Source: Thoreauomyces humboldtii
Taxonomy: Eukaryota; Chytridiomycota; Chytridiomycetes; Spizellomycetales; Powellomycetaceae
Direction of reading: 5' to 3'
Length of the DNA stretch: 12,785 nucleotides
Assembly: GCA_027596035.1 (NCBI GenBank)
Contig: JADGJA010000669.1
Location: 1 to 12,785, forward strand
The translations under genes and the position numbers were made by a program. Positions within the stretch are counted from its first letter, which is position 1. Every line of letters starts with the position of its first letter. Under the pieces are notes generated by a model, which saw nothing but the letters and a program-made list of their open reading frames with translations, had not been told where the DNA came from and searched no databases. Shown in pieces: positions 10,001-12,785 of the stretch.

Positions 10001-11581
10001 TTACAGCTCCCAAGGCTGGAACTCCCGCCTATCAGCTTACCACTACCGCCGCTACCATCCTGATGCCCCAGACTCCCACGCCGGCTCATGTTCAGAAGAT
10101 GGCGCCCCGCAAGCACGCCACTGCGCCCTTCGATCGCACCCGTGCCGACGAGGAGATAAACGAAATTATCAATGAAGGTCTTTACTACTACGAGCACGAT
10201 TACCTCACTCCCAAGAAGCCAAAGAACAAGGTCCAGACCATGAGCAGCGACGAGTTTCGGGTTCTCCAGTCGGGACTCGTTAGTCCCGCCGCATCGTCTT
10301 CGCAGCACTACGACAGCTCCGAAAACGGATTCTTCGACCTCTCGGAAGGTCACGGAAAGAAGGGCGTCAAGGTGCCTCGCACCCCCAGAAGATACTGGGA
10401 AGGCGCCACGAGCGCGAGTCCCCCGGTTGGCTACCTGATGAACCGTCTCGAGGCCGAAGCTGCCTCCGTTGCCGCGGCACAGGCTACCGCCCCCGCGTCT
10501 GTGAAGGACATTCCTCGACCCGTCGCTGGTCCTGCGTCATCGAATGACGCAGACAGCATGCTTGGGGGTACAGCGGAGAGCTTCAACGAATTCCCCGTTT
10601 TCCAGCATCCTTCGTACGAGCTCCTGAAGGAGAATGGGTTTATCCAGCACAAGTACTCCAAGTACCGAGCAAAGGCCGTCAAAGGTAAGCAAAAATATTT
10701 TCAGCTGTGTAGTCTCCGAAAGGATTTTTTCTGACTTTCCTTTTGTGTGTTCAGAACGCAAACGTCTCGGTCCCGGCCGATCTCCCGAGATGAACACCCT
10801 GTTCCGCTTCTGGTCGCACTTCCTCCGCGACCACTTCAACGAGCGATTGTACACCGAATTCCGATCCGTCGCCCTCGCTGACTCGCTGGCCGGCTACCGA
10901 TACGGCCTAGAGTGCCTGTTCCGGTTCTACTCGTACGGTCTCGAGAACCGGTTCCGTAAGGATCTCTTCGATGACTTTGTCAACCTCGTCGTCGACGAGT
11001 ACACATCTTCCCGAGGAACCCAGGTCTACGGACTGGAAAAGTTCTGGGCGTACCTCAAGTGGCGCAAGGACAAGCACCGAAGACCCGAGGTCGAGTACGC
11101 CGTCGAAGGACATCGAGTCCTCAAGGATGCTCTGAGCAGGTTTCGAACCGTGGAGGACTTCAGGAGGGTCTCTCGAAATGCTCAACAGGCTGCAACGGCG
11201 GTGACTCACTCGTCATCATCGTCTACCGCTAACGCGGCTTCAAGGAAGGGAGGCAACGGGGCCACCAGTCATCATCACCCCCAGAACCAACACACCCATC
11301 AGACGCACCACCAGAGTCACGTCGGGTCTTCGTCACAACCGCAGTCCAACGCGGGTTCCGTCAGCGGAGGCGCCAATGGGAAGCGGAAACCTAAGGGCGG
11401 TAACGGAGGTGGAGGAGGTGGAGGCGGTCGTCGGGGCAACAACGGTGGGAATTCGACGAGAAACGCGAACCCCTCTTCCTCGAACCGACACGGAGCATCG
11501 ACGGCTGCGACGACTGCTCCCATCGTCGAGGAAAGGGGCCTCTTCGAGATGGAGATGGAATTTCCTCCCCTCGGCGCTTGA
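7083..11581 (+). CDS. LARP1-type La-related protein with La motif and DM15 region (5 exons)
   Basis: Cytoplasmic mRNA-binding protein of the LARP1 family, whose animal members bind the mRNA cap and 5' TOP sequence through DM15 and control mRNA stability and translation. Exons: 7083-7263, 7328-7983, 8049-8911, 8976-10684, 10755-11581, joining in phase to 1411 residues. In order: a Gln-rich run, a SWPTLG motif (310-315), a six-unit SEEKR-type repeat, an RGG patch (509-519), the La motif from about 558 (RWWIRAQL, then [19 protein letters not shown]), an acidic Ser/Glu/Asp patch near 836-855, and DM15 at about 1106-1250. DM15 shows [47 protein letters not shown] and [13 protein letters not shown]. 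The tail is His/Asn- and Gly-rich and ends EFPPLGA. Introns are 64-70 nt; the second has a GCTAAT branch-like site. ATG 7083 has A at -3. Budding-yeast Slf1 and Sro9 lack DM15, so this is the fuller, animal-like form. Confidence 0.95.
7531..7590 (+). repeat. CAG/CAA glutamine-rich tract within LARP1
   Basis: A run of mostly cag and caa codons interrupted by Ser, Pro and His encodes a Gln-rich segment in exon 2, upstream of the La motif. The mix of codons suggests it is less prone to slippage than a pure CAG run. Confidence 0.9.
8322..8411 (+). repeat. Six tandem 15-bp units encoding KR(S/A/L)EE
   Basis: Units start at 8322, 8337, 8352, 8367, 8382 and 8397, each encoding Lys-Arg-Ser-Glu-Glu or a one-residue variant (Ala in unit 4, Leu in unit 6). 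They stay in frame and probably form a charged single helix. Third-base differences between units show they are not a very recent expansion. Confidence 0.95.
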
Positions 11582-12019
11582 AGAATCAGCAGTCCCTCTC
11601 CTCAGTTCCACAGACTCAAACATCCACATTCGGGCGTTTCTTCCAACCCCGCAAGCCCGCGCCCCGCGCCCGCGCTCCTCCAAAATCTGTCGCAGTCTCC
11701 ACTTTCCCGCCCCATTGTGCATATCCCCTTCATCGAAGTCCTTTTTTCTTTTCACTTTGCTTCCTTGACGGTCTTTCCCCATTGTCCCCTTGCTTCACCT
11801 TTCCTCCCTTTTTTTTGCTGATCACGACTCCTTCACCCTGAAAATCCCACAACCACAAAACACCCAGATCCCGTATAGACATTTGTAATGAGAATATCCC
11901 TCAAGAGAATCTGCTTCGTTTAGTGACTTTCATGATACGAATTGGGGTCGAGGAAATCATGATTTTTACTGATTGGCATTATTGGTTATATTGACAAAAT
12001 CTAAAGAACCTTCATAAAA
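11582..12019. other. LARP1 3' untranslated region and tRNA upstream spacer
   Basis: The first part (to about 11820) is strongly pyrimidine-rich on the plus strand, with several T runs. From about 11880 it becomes AT-rich, as is common just upstream of Pol III genes. No AATAAA is present. An 8-bp palindrome (atcatgat) and two ATTGG boxes occur near 11955-11985. Confidence 0.5.
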
Positions 12020-12092
12020 GCCCGCCTAGCTCAATCGGCAGAGCGTGAGACTCTTAATCTCAAGGTTGTGGGTTCGACCCCCACGGTGGGTT
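12020..12092 (+). tRNA. tRNA-Lys (anticodon CUU)
   Basis: It folds as a full cloverleaf: acceptor GCCCGCC (12020-12026) with GGTGGGT (12085-12091); D stem GCTC/GAGC; anticodon stem TGAGA/TCTCA with loop ctcttaa, giving anticodon CTT at 12053-12055; T stem GTGGG/CCCAC with loop ttcgacc. The discriminator is T. No intron is present. The A box (tagctcaatcgg) and B box (ggttcgacccc) are intact. It reads lysine AAG codons. Oddities: G1 faces T72 instead of the usual C, and the TTTT starting at 12091 overlaps the mature 3' end. Confidence 0.96.
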
Positions 12093-12094
12093 TT
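12091..12094 (+). terminator. Minimal Pol III T4 terminator overlapping the tRNA 3' end
   Basis: Four T residues cover position 72, the discriminator and the two following bases. Fungal Pol III often prefers five or more T residues; a T5 run at 12144-12148 is a possible back-up. Confidence 0.5.
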
Positions 12095-12132
12095 GAGCTG
12101 TTGAAGGGCCAGATGAGAGGTCTTTGTCTGTG

Positions 12133-12168
12133 TGGATGAGTTCTTTTTCTTTCTGGATGAGCTCTTTT
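12133..12168. repeat. Direct repeat of 15 bp downstream of the tRNA
   Basis: Two copies of tggatgag(t/c)tctttt start at 12133 and 12154 and differ at one base. Their T-rich halves could provide extra Pol III stop signals. Confidence 0.75.
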
Positions 12169-12439
12169 GCCGCCGGGAAGGAAAAGACGAGAAAATGGCC
12201 CTGTTCGACAGACAGACCGGACTCTACACGTTCCATGATTTCCATCGCCTTTCGTTCAGAGCTTCGAGCTTTCGTTGTACCCGATTGCCTTGGGCGCCAC
12301 CCGTCGGTCGTGCTTGCCGCTCCATGCCGCTGGCCCTCACTTCTTTTCGTTTCTTTTCGTTCTATGGGGGGTCCCGTTGGAGGATTAGAGTACACCTTTT
12401 GGGATACGGATTTGACCGAACTCGGACCCCAGCGACCTG

Positions 12440-12456
12440 TGTACAGTACAGTACAG
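12440..12456. repeat. Overlapping TACAGTA repeat
   Basis: TACAGTA occurs twice in overlap (12442-12448 and 12447-12453), again at 12482-12488, and once in the divergent region at 5453-5459. Confidence 0.7.
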
Positions 12457-12785
12457 GGCGACCCTATCCAGCAAGGAATGATACAGTAGGATCGGGAGGA
12501 AATCCCATTCTCAACTTTCTTTTTGTGTTTTTGCTTTGCCCGCCCTCCACCTGCCGCTTGTCCTCGCTTGGAGTTCCTGTCGGTCTTTTTGTTAGGAGAG
12601 AAAGCGGGGGGTTGCTGATCACTTTCCCTTTTCTTCCTTTCCCTTTTCCTTGGGGACCCGTCCCCGACGACCCAGTGGTGCATGCACCGTGTACATCAGC
12701 ATACGGTACCGTGCGCGCCGAGCATTCGTGCCCGGGTCGCTGGTGCGTGCTCTGTCCTCGACTCGTTAGGGGGGGGGGCTGTCTA

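Larger units (their letters stand above)
12095..12785. other. Intergenic region right of the tRNA; no gene recognised
   Basis: No domain-bearing frame was found. It holds a 15-bp near-perfect direct repeat (12133-12147 and 12154-12168), a 10-bp tandem (12341-12360), overlapping GTACA repeats (12440-12456), a pyrimidine tract (12622-12651), two palindromes (12677-12688 and 12703-12712) and a G10 run (12769-12778). It may include the promoter of a gene beyond the window edge. Confidence 0.5.

Noticed and set aside
12060..12683. Minus-strand open frame of 207 residues
   Set aside because: It runs into the 3' half of the tRNA gene, is low in complexity, and its repeated Lys-Glu-Leu-Ile segment comes from the 15-bp direct repeat.
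1..12785. CRISPR array, mobile element or prophage
   Set aside because: No regular spaced repeats, transposase, reverse transcriptase or terminal inverted repeats were seen; the genes are spliced and nuclear.

Overview
The window is nuclear DNA of a eukaryote, most likely a fungus and possibly an early-diverging one. It has GT-AG introns of mostly 58-85 nt, CTAAC/CTAAT-like branch points, compact genes, Pol III A and B boxes in a tRNA gene, and two spliced RNA-biology genes whose domains are readable across every main junction. The species cannot be named from the sequence alone.

Layout: (1) 1-307 is downstream of a minus-strand gene and shows no gene. (2) 308-4890, minus strand, is an eight-exon gene for a Cid1/CutA-family terminal RNA nucleotidyltransferase. 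The catalytic motifs reassemble exactly when the introns are removed, and a disordered C-terminal tail of about 760 residues follows the enzyme. (3) 4891-7082 is a divergent intergenic region of about 2.2 kb. Its two flanks look like 5' leaders because each lacks ATG on its own gene's strand for more than 550 nt; the middle is unassigned. (4) 7083-11581, plus strand, is a five-exon gene for a LARP1-type protein of about 1411 residues with a La motif in the middle and a complete DM15 cap/TOP-binding region near the C-terminus. (5) 11582-12019 is its pyrimidine-rich 3' side, becoming AT-rich. (6) 12020-12092 is an intronless tRNA-Lys(CUU) gene. (7) 12095-12785 is intergenic, with short repeats and palindromes.

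How the genes fit together: both proteins are expected to act on mRNA. LARP1 binds mRNA 5' ends and protects or represses transcripts, while CutA/Cid1 enzymes add C/U-rich or U tails to mRNA 3' ends and mark them for decapping and decay. The two genes lie head to head and could share regulation. The most testable prediction is that the nucleotidyltransferase has an arginine at its base-selecting position, as in the cytidine-adding CutA enzymes, rather than the histidine of UTP-specific Cid1.
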